A DNA stretch of 64,000 bases, taken from Lasioglossum baleicum. Its lineage: Eukaryota; Arthropoda; Insecta; Hymenoptera; Halictidae. The notes under the pieces are model-generated. The model was not told where the DNA came from and did no database searches. It worked only from the letters and a program-made list of their open reading frames with translations. The position numbers and the translations under genes were made by a program. Below are positions 10,654 to 22,300 of this stretch, in pieces (within the stretch, counting starts at the first letter, position 1; every line of letters starts with the position of its first letter). The stretch is from positions 16,381,712 through 16,445,711 of the forward strand of contig NC_134940.1 of the NCBI RefSeq assembly GCF_051020765.1, given 5' to 3'.

Positions 10654-13301
10654 TTAAACTACTCCCTCCTTGTTTTTCGTATGAAGGCGCATATGTTTTT
10701 TCAAATTGTCGAGTCTGTTGCAACGTCGATCGCAGTAGTCGCACTGATAAGGCATTAAGTTACTGTGCACCACCACGTGACCATTCAAGTGGCTAATTTG
10801 CTTGAACCGTTTGCCACAAATCGTGCAAACGTACGGCCTCTCGTTCATGTGGGAGGAGGCGATGTGCGTCTGCAAGTTGGTCTTTCTGACGAAGGTGGCC
10901 TTGCAGATGTCGCATTCGAACGGCCTGACGTTCGCGTGAATAGCCAGATGAGACTTCAGGACGTTCTTATGCTTAAAGTTCTTCTCGCACAGATGACACT
11001 GGAACGGCCGCTCGTCGTTGTGCACTTTCTTATGAACGGAAAGATGGGCCAGCTGCTTAAACATTTTCGCACAGATCTCGCATTGGTACGTGCGACCGTC
11101 TTCGTGAGCGGCGCTTATGTGGCGACGCAAAGTGTCCGCCAAAGTATACCGTTTCCCGCAGATCTTGCAGCGGAACGGACGCTCGTTCGTGTGAGTCATC
11201 AGGTGTCCGTTCAAGTTCCTCTTTTCGAGGAACCGGGCGCCGCACACGTCGCACTGATACGGCTTCTCCCCATTGTGCACGTACATGTGCTTCTTCAGCG
11301 AGTTCCGCAGGCTGAACCTCTTCTTGCAGACTGTACATTCGAACTTCCGCTCGCCGGTGTGAACCAACATGTGCGACTTCACGTGGCCCGCTTGTTTGAA
11401 CTTTTTCCCGCAAACGATACAGGGAAACAGACGCTCGTGCGAATGGGTCAGTACGTGTCGCTCCAGCACGCTTTTAGTCGTGAAGACCTTCTTGCAATTG
11501 TCGCATTCGAACAACCGAATGGGCTTTTTCGATTTCGTCACGTAGCCTCCCTTGTGCTTGCGCTGATGCGTGTGCACCTTCAACGCGGTCAAACTGCCGA
11601 ACTTGGTTCCGCAGACCGCGCACTGGAACGAACGGTAGTCCTTGTGCGTCAACGAATGTTGACTTAGATGCCCTAACTGTTTGAAACTCTTGTTACAAAT
11701 CTCGCAAATGTATGGCCTTTCGTTCGTGTGAGATCGCATGTGCCTTTTCAATACGCTAGGGAAACTAAATGTCTGCTTGCAGTAAGTGCATTCCAAAGAT
11801 GACTCTCCGTTGCTTACCTTCTCCGTAGACGCACTTTTCCGTTCCTTAAGTAGGCATAAACGTTTCGGTGCCTGAGGGCCTTCGTCCTCAGTTTTCAAAT
11901 TCTTTTGAGTAGAATCTGCGTTCGCAGAACTATTCAATTCGGATGATTTCTCGTTCGACATCGTTTCTTCTTCTTCTTGCGAACGATCTCTGCTTCTTCT
12001 CGTCCTGTTTAAACTATGCGTTTGTCGATGCGATTGTCGCATATGTTTCTCGTACAAGCTGCAAACATGGAACGTCTTGTTGCACAAGGTGCACTCGAAC
12101 TTCTTCCCTTTGTTGTGCCACTGCATATGGTTTTTCAGGTGACCGAGTCTCATATACTGCTTCTGGCAGATCTTGCATTTCAATTCTTCGTTCCCAGGGA
12201 CTGACTTAATTTTATCATCGGCCAGTATGTCTTCGCACACAGAATCTTCGGTATGCATGTTCAACGGTTCGCTTTTAACATTGACAAAATTAAAATTGGG
12301 AGGCTCTTTCGTAAGCTCGTTCCTGATTTCGCTGGCAGAATTGCTGTCGTCCCTCCACTAATAAACGAAACGATATTGATCATTAATTAGCGTAAAGAAA
12401 CAAATACGTAATCTAACATTATACTTACGCAATCCATGTCTTTAATATCTATAGAATCTGAACTTTCCATAAACCTATCAGCCTCTTCCTTTTCGCTAAC
12501 GGTAGACATATCGGATACAAGACTAATCCATTCTTCTTCTGTCCATATGTCTTCCTTGTTACCCATTGTGCTAGTTCTCTTTTGAAATTCCTCGTGCACA
12601 TTTCTACCAAACAGTATGTCATACGGAATCTTTCCATTCTCGCATCGAAAGGTGGAATTTTGTAAAATCTGTACATGTTTCAGAGCTTCGTACCACGTCG
12701 TGGTAGGGTTTCTCTGAGCCCAGCATTCGAGCAAGTTCTTAAAATCTCTGTTGTTCTCTTTATTCTCGGAAATGTCTCCATGAAGAATAACGAAATCTTT
12801 CCATAAAAAACGTAACTCCTGCACAACCTGTTCTGCGAACTTACGTCCGTTGTTACTTTGTATAACCTGCGGTGCTCCGATGATGGCTAACACGTCTAGA
12901 AGTTTCATAGCCACTTCGCTCGCAGTATTTCCGTGTAATCCTTTCAGCACAACAAACTTAGATACTTGATCCTCATAAACGAAGAAGTACTTGTAATTGC
13001 TGGTTAATTTGACTGGCATGTCCATGACATCAACTTGTCCACGGCGAAATAGTCTCTTGTTCACGATATCACAATGCAAATTCATTGTTTCAGTGCTATG
13101 ATTTTCTGGACAACTTATATAGTATTTACCTTGCTATGTATCACAATTTATAAATATACATATATATATATATCTATCTTTTTTCTCGGAGGTAAAGGAT
13201 TAAGTACCCTTTAATGAGAACTCGTGTTCTGAAAAGTCAGTACTAAATCTCTCAGATAATAAATTATACGTTTCCTCTGGCACTGTATCTGCTTTTGACA
13301 T
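10654..13301 (-). CDS. integrase core domain fused to 15 C2H2 zinc fingers
   Basis: Minus-strand exons are 13301-13208, 13129-12429 and 12357-10654. Phases agree and give 832 residues from MSKADTVPEE to the TAA at 10654. Residues about 58-230 resemble the integrase core of Ginger/KRBA2/SCAND3-type proteins: QVDVMDM, then FFVYEDQVSKFVVLKGL, then DVLAIIGAPQVIQSNNG, then ALKHVQILQNST. In catalytic relatives the second acidic residue lies in SDNG; here it reads SNNG (Asn124), so strand-transfer activity is unlikely. From about residue 326 there are 15 C2H2 fingers, two followed by a charged linker and then 13 nearly in tandem with TNERP/TGERK-type linkers. The exon 2/exon 3 junction is phase 0 with a GTAAGT donor and a TAG acceptor. 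Probably a nuclear DNA-binding protein built from a domesticated transposon integrase; its target is unknown. Confidence 0.8.
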
Positions 13302-13763
13302 TTTCGTTATTTACATTTACATCATCGAGCTCTCGTAGGCTAGCGGATAAAAAAATGAATAGATTAAAATACACTCGTGATATGTACGCAAACGTGAAAA
13401 AGGTAATCGTCGATCAGTATTTCAATAAGATAAAATAATCCATGAAAAAATAATATGTGTAAATACCATCGAATTCTAACCTATACGATTCACCGCGCAA
13501 TTCATTTTGCATTAAAACAGAATTTTCACATTTATCTTTCAAGACTCGCGCCGTCGAGTCTTGGGATTCTATCATTTCATATTTGTCCATGGAACGTGAT
13601 GGAACGCACGTGTTTTTCACTATTCGATTCAACAATCAACTGCAATCAACGTTCAATATTCAACTGTAAATATACTCTCGTTTACCATTTTTATGGCGTG
13701 TTCTCATTGGCACAAGCAGGTATGGTAAAGTATGGTTCTGGTATGGTATATATAGCAAACAGG

Positions 13764-13877
13764 GGGTACATTCCGATTCACGCATGATGCGCATACACTG
13801 TTCAGTGTATGCATAGAGACTCTTATACTAATACACTATACAGTGTATTCGCATCATGCGTGAATCGGAATGTACCC
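13764..13877. repeat. 114-bp palindromic element
   Basis: Outer arms GGGTACATTCCGATTCACGC and its complement are perfect for about 28 bases. The centre holds smaller hairpins built on CATACACTG/CAGTGTATG. It is probably a foldback MITE, lying between the integrase-zinc finger gene and PSMD2. Confidence 0.75.
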
Positions 13878-13892
13878 AGGATATCTCTGATC

Positions 13893-14537
13893 CAGAGTTG
13901 GGCAGGAATTAATTACATGAGTAATTAATTACATCTTCAATTACAATTACATGTAACTGTAATTGTAATTGCAATTACTTTCGCTCAACCAGTAATTGTA
14001 ATTTCGGACCACAATTACAATTACTGGTTCAGCGAAAGTAATTGCAATTCCAATTACAATTACATGTAATTGTAATTGTATTTCTGCAATTCCAATTCCA
14101 ATGACATGTAATTGTAACTGTAATTGTTAGTAGCAGTTACAAGTAATTGTGGCTGGTAGCTGCAATTCCTTTCCAAACTCCAAACAGACGACGCTCGCGC
14201 GTCGCGCGTGAACGTGAACATTCACACGCGACGCGCGAGCGTCGTCTGTTTGGAGTTTGGAAAGGAATTGCAGCTACCAGCTACAATTACTTGTAAGTCT
14301 TGTAACTGCTACTAACAATTACAGTTACAATTACATGTAATTGGAATTGGAATTGCAATTACTTTCGCTCAACCAGTAATTGTAATTGCGGACCACAATT
14401 ACAATTACAGTGTTCGTCAAGTAATTGCAATTCCAATTACAATTACATGTAATTGTAATTGTATTTCTGCAATTCCAAATTACAGTAATTGGCAAGTAAT
14501 TGTAACTGTAATTGAAATTACATTTTGCCCAACTCTG
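13893..14537. mobile_element. hAT-type MITE with 8-bp target duplication
   Basis: Terminal inverted repeats are CAGAGTTGGGCA and TGCCCAACTCTG. The flanks carry an exact 8-bp direct repeat, CTCTGATC, at 13885-13892 and 14538-14545, as expected for hAT insertion. The body is made of AATTACAATTACATGTAATTG-like repeats around a central GC-rich palindrome (GACGACGCTCGCGCGTCGCG and complement). It ends about 280 bases upstream of the PSMD2 start. A truncated relative lies at 44295-44460. Confidence 0.9.
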
Positions 14538-14814
14538 CTCTGATCACAGCCTGCTGTGCTCTGATATATACAAGCAGGGAGTATATTATCTATATTTACT
14601 CTCTGGTACAAGTAATGCTCGACCAATAGAAATGAAGAATGAAGTAACCCACTCTCTGTGGGTTCTCTGTGGTTCTCTGTGATCTATGACGAGTCTGAGT
14701 GACTCGCAAATAGTCTTTACGGTTATTCTGTAACCTAAAACACTAACAATTCCTGGGAGGAGATCGACGAGTTTTTTGTATTTTGTATCTATCGTATGAA
14801 ATAATTGAAACAAA

Positions 14815-17800
14815 ATGCCGGAAAGTGTTAAAGCGGAAATAAAGCCAAGCAAAGACATCAGAAATGGAAAGGAGGAAGAGAAAAATGAATTGGTGAGTTT
14901 CCGATTTTCGTTCCATTGGACAATGTTAACAATGAACACGGTTGTTTCGAAACATATCATGACAATCAATAATTAAATTGTTGTTTACACCTCTACATAT
15001 TACGCATTGAAGACGTTCTATTATTAAAGTAGAAACGAATTTAATATTGTTATACATTTAAACAATTTTACTTAATGTAATATGTTTTTAGTCCGAAGAA
15101 GACAAACTTCTGCAAGAGGAACTCACTAGTCTTGTCGAACGTCTACAAGATCAGAATACGAATTTACACTATCCTGCTTTAGAATCTCTGCAGTCTCACA
15201 TTCGCGCATCGACCACCTCGATGACCAGCGTTCCCAAGCCACTGAAGTTCTTGCGTTCCCACTATGACACTATGAAAGCTATTTATGACAAAATGACTAA
15301 TGTAAAATCTAAGGAACTGTGTTCAGATATTATTTCTGTCCTTGCGATGACTGTTAGCGAGGGCAGAGAATGCTTAAAGTATAGACTTACCGGATCCAGG
15401 TTAGCTATCGGAGAGTGGGGACACGAATACGTGAGACACTTGTCCGGAGAACTAGCCAGCGAATGGGACGAGCTGGCAGACGACGCTGAGGCTACAAGCA
15501 AGAAGTTAATTGCTCTGGTACACGAGATTGTGCCGTACAATATGGCTCACAACGCAGAAACCGAAGCTTGCGACCTATTAATGGAAATCGAAAGATTAGA
15601 TTTATTAGAGCAGTACGTAGATGAGAGCGCGTATCAGCGCGTTTGCTTGTACTTGACAAGCTGTGTACCTTACGTAGCCGATCCAGAGAACAGTACTCTG
15701 CTTTACGCAGCTGCGAAACTCTACAGAAAATTCGGCCTGTATCCGCAAGCTGTGAGACTGGCGATGCAGCTCAACGATTTGCCGCTCATCGAAGACATAT
15801 TCATCAAATGTACAGATCTGTGAGTGGGATCGTTGTCGAGATAAATCTCGTTTAATCAAACGGTTTCTAACGTTTCGAATTTTTCAGATCGGTACAGAAA
15901 CAGTTGGCGTTCATGTTGGGCAGGCAGCAGATTTTCTTAGAATTGCCGGAGTCGACTCCGGAATACGAGGATCTGGTAGAGATTATGTCGAATTCCCTGT
16001 TGAATTATCACTTTCTAAATCTGGCCCGTGAATTGGACATAATGGAGCCGAAAACACCAGAGGACGTGTACAAGTCACATTTAGAAAACTCGAGAGCTCC
16101 GTTCGGCGGTGGCCAAGTGGATTCGGCTAGGCAAAATCTCGCAGCCAGCTTCGTTAATGGGTTCGTGAATGCAGCGTTCGGTCACGATAAATTATTAAAC
16201 GAAGACGGTAACAAATGGTTGTATAAAAATAAAGAGCATGGAATGTTGAGTGCAACCGCGTCTCTTGGTCTTGTGTTGCTGTGGGACGTCGACGGTGGTT
16301 TAACGCCGATAGACAAGTATCTGTATTCCTCCGAGGACTACATTAAATCCGGAGCATTGTTAGCTTGCGGTCTGGTTAATTGTCGTGTTCGAATCGAATG
16401 CGATCCTGCTTTGGCTCTTCTTTCGGATTACGTTTTACACAGCAGCCCGACGATGCGCATCGGTGCGATCGTCGGTCTTGGATTGGCATACGCAGGTTCG
16501 AATCGCGAAGCAGTGTTCGGCTTGTTGATCCCAGTGCTCAGCGATCCGAAATCACACTGGGAAGTAGTAGGAGTGACTTGTCTAGCGTTGGGCATGGTTG
16601 CTGTCGGTTCTTGTAACGCTTACGTCGCCACGACCATTATGCAGAGCTTAATGTACAAGTCCGCGGCGGACCTTCGAGACACCTACGCACGGTATCTGGC
16701 TCTAGGAGTTGGACTGTGTTTCTTGGGCAAACAAGAAGCGGCAGAGGCGATAATAGCTACTCTGGAAGTACTGCCGGAACCTTTCAGGTCGATGTCCACG
16801 ACTCTGGTAGAAGTGTGCGCGTACGCAGGCACTGGGAATGTTCTAAAAATTCAACATCTGCTGCACATTTGTTCCGAACACTACGAACCGTCCAACGAGA
16901 AGAGCGACGACAAGACCGACCGAAAGGATAAAGATATGAAGGAAGAAGACGAACGAGACAGCCTCGCGTCCAGGCAAGCGATCGCTGTACTTGGTATCGC
17001 TCTGATCGCCATGGGAGAAGAGATTGGCGCTGAAATGGCGTACAGAACGTTCGGTCATTTGCTACGTTACTGCGAGCCTGTGATCCGACGATCGGTTCCT
17101 CTTGCTCTTGGGCTTATATCGGTTTCCAATCCAAAGTTGAATATACTCGACACGCTGTCGAAATTCTCTCACGACAGCGATCCCGAAGTAGCTCACAATG
17201 CGATCTTCGCAATGGGACTGGTCGGGGCAGGAACGAATAATGCGAGATTGGCCGCGATGTTGAGACAGCTTGCTCAATTTCACGCGAAAGATCCAAATAA
17301 TTTGTTCATGGTACGTATAGCGCAGGGTCTTACTCATCTTGGTAAAGGAACATTGACGTTGTCCCCTTACCACAGCGATAGACAGATCTTAAGTCCTGTA
17401 GCATTGGCTGGTCTTCTAGCTACTCTCATCGGTTTCCTGGACGTAAAGAACCGTGAGTGTGTTTTTCGATAACTGTATTGTACTCGTCTATACGAAACTG
17501 TTCTACAATCGTCACGTTCTTTTTGTTACAGTGATTCTTGGTCGCTCGCATTATCTCTTGTACACGCTAGCAGTTGCAATGCAACCGAGGATGTTGGTAA
17601 CCTTCGACGAAAAATTGAATCCTCTTCCTGTTCCCGTGAGAGTCGGTCTCGCCGTGGACGTGGTGGGTCAAGCAGGAAAGCCAAAAACTATCACAGGTTT
17701 CCAAACACATACCACGCCTGTTCTATTGGCGTACGGCGAACGAGCCGAATTGGCTACGGAAGAATACACTCCCTTAACACCGATCATGGAAGGTTTTGTA

Positions 17801-17833
17801 ATTTTAAGAAAAAATCCAGACTTCGTCCCTTAA
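14815..17833 (+). CDS. PSMD2: 26S proteasome non-ATPase regulatory subunit 2 (Rpn1)
   Basis: Scaffold subunit of the 19S proteasome base that receives ubiquitin-like domains of shuttle factors and binds the ATPase ring. Exons are 14815-14892, 15092-15819, 15888-17452 and 17532-17833. Phases agree and give 890 residues, close to the roughly 910 usual for animal Rpn1. Family sequence is clear throughout: SVQKQLAFMLGRQQIFLELP after the second intron, the toroidal proteasome/cyclosome repeats at about residues 400-760 (SATASLGLVLLWDVDGG, SGALLACGLVN, MRIGAIVGLGLAYAGS) and the conserved C-terminus (GQAGKPKTITGFQTHTTPVL, EGFVILRKNPDF). The charged loop rich in Lys/Asp/Glu near 16890-16960 is normal for the family. 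Confidence 0.97.
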
Positions 17834-18021
17834 CTGAAACGCTAATACATTAACGGAAACACACACAATTCACATTATACATCGGTCCCTAGCGTAAAAT
17901 ATAAATGAATGTTACTGCGTGTATACTGATGAGATGATCTCCTGATTAATAGCAAAATCTTAAGTGACAACCAAAATCATGTTCATTTATTTTTCGACCA
18001 GACATTAGAAACAATGAAACG

Positions 18022-18027
18022 AATAAA
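18022..18027 (+). terminator. polyadenylation signal of PSMD2
   Basis: AATAAA about 190 bases after the PSMD2 stop codon, the first good signal downstream. Confidence 0.5.
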
Positions 18028-19328
18028 CCTTTCAGATTTGATAATCTTTCCTTTCTTTTTTTTTTGTATTTTATGTACGGTAATAATAAAACCACAACTT
18101 TTTAACGGTAGTTATACTTTAATATCGAAAATACTGATACAACATGTAAATCGTTCAAAAAGTATAATTTTCTTCTACATTTACAAGTTAGGAAAATATA
18201 CAGTACAATATCTTCGTTCACGGCGGAAAAATCGCGTTTTCTTGATTTACAACGAATGCTTACAAACACGTTGGCAAGATCATGCTACGAGTGGTCATTG
18301 AAACAAGTGTATACAATGTAAGACCAAGAGATTACCTCTTAGCTCACAGATCATTTTAGCTGCAGGAAAGCCTTCTTCGTATTTTTGAATGCGTACAACA
18401 GTATTGGTATACACATTTCTCAAACAAGTGTCGCGATGTATAAAAATGTAAATAGCTTCGCCATTAATGATTACGCAAGTTTATATATCGATCAATAAAA
18501 TCTAATATAAAATCTAATGCTAAGTAACTTATATCATATATAAATAATTAATTTGTGATGTTTGTGTCCTTGACAGAATCTTCCTAAATACATTAAAAGA
18601 CAAACTGCAAAACGAGGTATCTCATTTAGTCTTGAACAATTTCGTTAAGCGTGAAAAAATAAGTCCCGTTTCTTATCTTACGTGATAATACTAAATTAAT
18701 TAACAAAATGCGAGATAGATAGATAGATAGAGAGAAAGAAAGAGAAAGAGAGACCTGAATTACACAGTTTGCTTTTAATTTATATAAAAATATATGGTCA
18801 TTTTATATGATATTCGAGCACATTTACAATGATATGTAACATGACAAACGACGATGGGACCTTAAAACTTAACGAAACTGTAGCCAGCATTTCTCATGGT
18901 ACTATTTATAAAAATACTATAAACTATAAAGCATATAAAATCAGACACGATTAAGATATTAACGATTATGGCCTTAGTTCTCGTATCAAGATGCATTAGA
19001 AAATAGATTTATATATCGTCACGAGTACTTACAGCAATTTAAGTAACATTCAAATCGATAGAATACTGTTACTCGCGTATAAGTAGTTACTCTAAACTAT
19101 TAATAGACCTATGTGTTTGCTACGTTATCTTGTAAAAAAATCGATCATTTATAAACAACGTTATAAAACTGATAAACTCTGCTGCCAATGGAAAAATATC
19201 TCTTACATTATGCTTCATAATGTAGTAACGTGTGTAAATCTAAATATTTGTTCTTTCGCGAAGGAACAATAGTTCGGTATATAAAAATTCTCCTCGTAGG
19301 GTGCTAGGGGTGATTGCAATGCCGCGCA
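18028..19328. other. A+T-rich intergenic stretch between convergent genes
   Basis: No open frame with a recognisable product. It probably contains the 3' UTR of the CACHD1-like gene. It includes a short GATA/GAAA microsatellite at about 18713-18753. Confidence 0.5.
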
Positions 19329-22300
19329 TTAGCAAAAGTTTGCTTCCATGTTGCAATGAACTGTGACAGGGGCTAGAACGTGGTGCGGAGACCCTAGATG
19401 AGTTGTGGGAGACGGAAGACAAACGGATTGTCTTCTTAGATCCGTTTCGGTATTGATACCGACGAACAACAACGGCTCAACGAACGTTTGCTGTTCCGAG
19501 TCATCGTGAGGCGTCATCGTGCTGTATCCGTGATCGCTGTCACCGCCGGGCGGTTTTCTATAGTTGGTCGAAACCCTGTACGGTGATATGGGAGCTACGC
19601 CGTCCCTTATAAGAGAGTCTAAATTATTTTTCGTTTGATCCAGATCTATGGGTTCCGCGTCGCCTTCCAGATGCGTCATACGCAAAATGTCTGGCGATGT
19701 GTGAATGTGCAAACATTGGTGTTCCAGCCCAGATTGCACGGAACGCAGTCTATAACAAAATAACATGACTCCCAGTATCAAAAGGAACGCCAGTATTCCT
19801 CCAGCTACCGAACCAACGGATGGCCATTCTCGTATTGCGGTTTCTTCAGTCGATTGAGAATCTGTGAATCAAAAGAAACGAAAAAAAACCATCGTACATT
19901 TTCAAAGAAACTGTATGCAGGGTGATTCACCAGATATTACCACCTCGATTTTCGTCATTATTATTATTATTCGTAGCGAAGAATGTTTGTATAAGGTTGA
20001 ATATGGTTTCGAGAGATGCATAGTTTGGTCTTGTGATTTTTTGGTAGGTGGACGCGTAGAAGAGATATGTGAAAGTCATCAGAATTTTTTAAAATGGGAT
20101 CGTAAGTTTTTCCTGTGCCAATCGATGAAGCTTGGTATTCTCTACAAAAAAGTATTACCTATTAATAGTTAATACCTATTTAAAAAAATATTGATGACCT
20201 CCATTCTCTTCTACACGTCCATCTACAAAAAAATCACAAGACCAAACTATGCATCTCTCGAAACCATTCAACCTTATATAAACATTCTTCGCTACGAAGA
20301 ATAATGGTAATATCTGGTGAACCACACTGTATAACGATTCGAATACAACTGTGTTTCTTACTGTATGTTCCATCGTTGAGTGGCATGGACGATCCAAGAA
20401 TTCCTCCAAAGCATTTCGACATGTCGCTGCAGAACGCAACCTGCAACGGCGTTTCTCCATCGTTATCTACATGGCACCACTGACACCCCACAATGCCCAG
20501 GCACTCGTTCTCCGTCTTAAGTGACTTGCAATCGATGGAGGGACACGTTTTCAGACTTGCAGATTGCGTGTACGATACTTGCGAGCTACCCCCTTGCTCG
20601 TGGTACGCTGGACAAGGTTCTAAATCGTTTAAATTATACGAGGTATAGTCGGCACAGTTCGAGAAATACAAAGCGCATTCGCATGGACATTCGCACTCGG
20701 TTTGCTCCATTCTTTTACAGTTGAAACAGGAACGATCTCTCTGTAAAACAGTCGTCAACAATCAATGAACATGTACATGTATGAACTCTGTCCACTTGAA
20801 TACCTTGGTTATTTCAAACAATACGAGAAAATGTTACTTACGGAAGTTGTAGGCTTTAAGAAGCTACATAATATGGTATAAATGGTATTCTTGCAAGTGG
20901 AGGCGGACGGAAGATATAGAGGTCACCTTTGTTCTTTTAAATGGAATGTCCAATTTTTTATGCTTTTTATATTGTTTGAAATAACCAAGATATTCAAGTG
21001 GACAGAGTTCGTGGGGCACGCTGTATATATGTATATTGGGTTTCGAATGGGTTTCGAAGTAAGAAGTTACTTACCGTACTACACGGACAGAAAGCCTTTA
21101 GGAAATTACAAGTTACGTTGACTACACCCAAAAATACGTTGGTCCCAGGTACGGCAGCCACTTGATATTTGACGCAATGTTCACCGTGAAGTATGTTCGT
21201 GAGAACTTCGTCGAGGGACGTATTAAATTGATAATACCTCTGCACAGTGCCGTTCAAGTAATTCGCGCAGACTTTCTTCTTCACGAATAACTCGTGATTC
21301 AATATATCGTTTGCAACCAACGATTCTCTGTGAGTCAAATGCTGCAACTCAACTTTACCGTCTAACAGAGCTTTAGGTTCTAACAGGGCTGGATGCGACA
21401 CCAAGTATCCCTTGTCATCCATCAGGAAACACTTTACCGTGGACTCGTTACAAAAGGGAAACATTTCTTTCAACAGCCTCGAAATGAAACCCATCGTCAC
21501 GTCCATGGACAACACCGCTATAGCATCTTCGTGGGCAGTCGAATTAGAGTCACGATGAACAGTGTGGCTCAGCGTAGCAACGTAGCCCGATCCACCGGCG
21601 CCTAAATACGGCGGTGCGAAAATTAATTTCCCAGGATGCTCCAAAGCGTTCGCATACCATATTCTTCTTTTAGGATCATAACCAGAATCGAACATGATTC
21701 CCGGGTATACTTCTAAAACGCCGCTCATAGTTCCGATTATGTATCTAAAATTATTTTGAAATTATTTCTCACGTTTTGTCGAGCTGCTGTTATTTCAGGG
21801 TTCGAAATTACCTTCGTATTATGAATTTATTTAATGGACTTTCTATATGTCTGCCCTTAAAGTACTCCAAAATTTGTGTCAATATTGCTACGTCCGGCTT
21901 AACGGAATGCCGCAGACCAGGATTAGCGAGAACTCCTGTTAGATCCTTCAAATACGCCATGTAACTTTGCATAGTTACGGCTGACCCCGCATCCACTAAT
22001 TTCAGCTGTTCCGTTGGAGATTGCAGACACCACGGAGAAAGATAAACCACGCCCGTTGCTGGAAAATCAATGTTCTTTCCTTAACTCTTTCACCACTATC
22101 TCACCACCATGCTGTCGTACATACGATGCTATGGACGATATATCTCGTGTATCTTTATTATGGATATGAATTGACGAGATATCTCATCCGCGGTCGTAGA
22201 AGGGTTAATATTCGAAGTATATTTTACTACGTAATTTCTTTGCGGAGGCGGGCTAACTTACATAAGGTTTCCAGTCTATTGTTATTAACGCAGAGAACGC

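Noticed and set aside
10765..11667. 300-codon plus-strand open frame opposite the zinc fingers
   Set aside because: Antisense shadow of the repeated finger codons; periodic and without a domain of its own.
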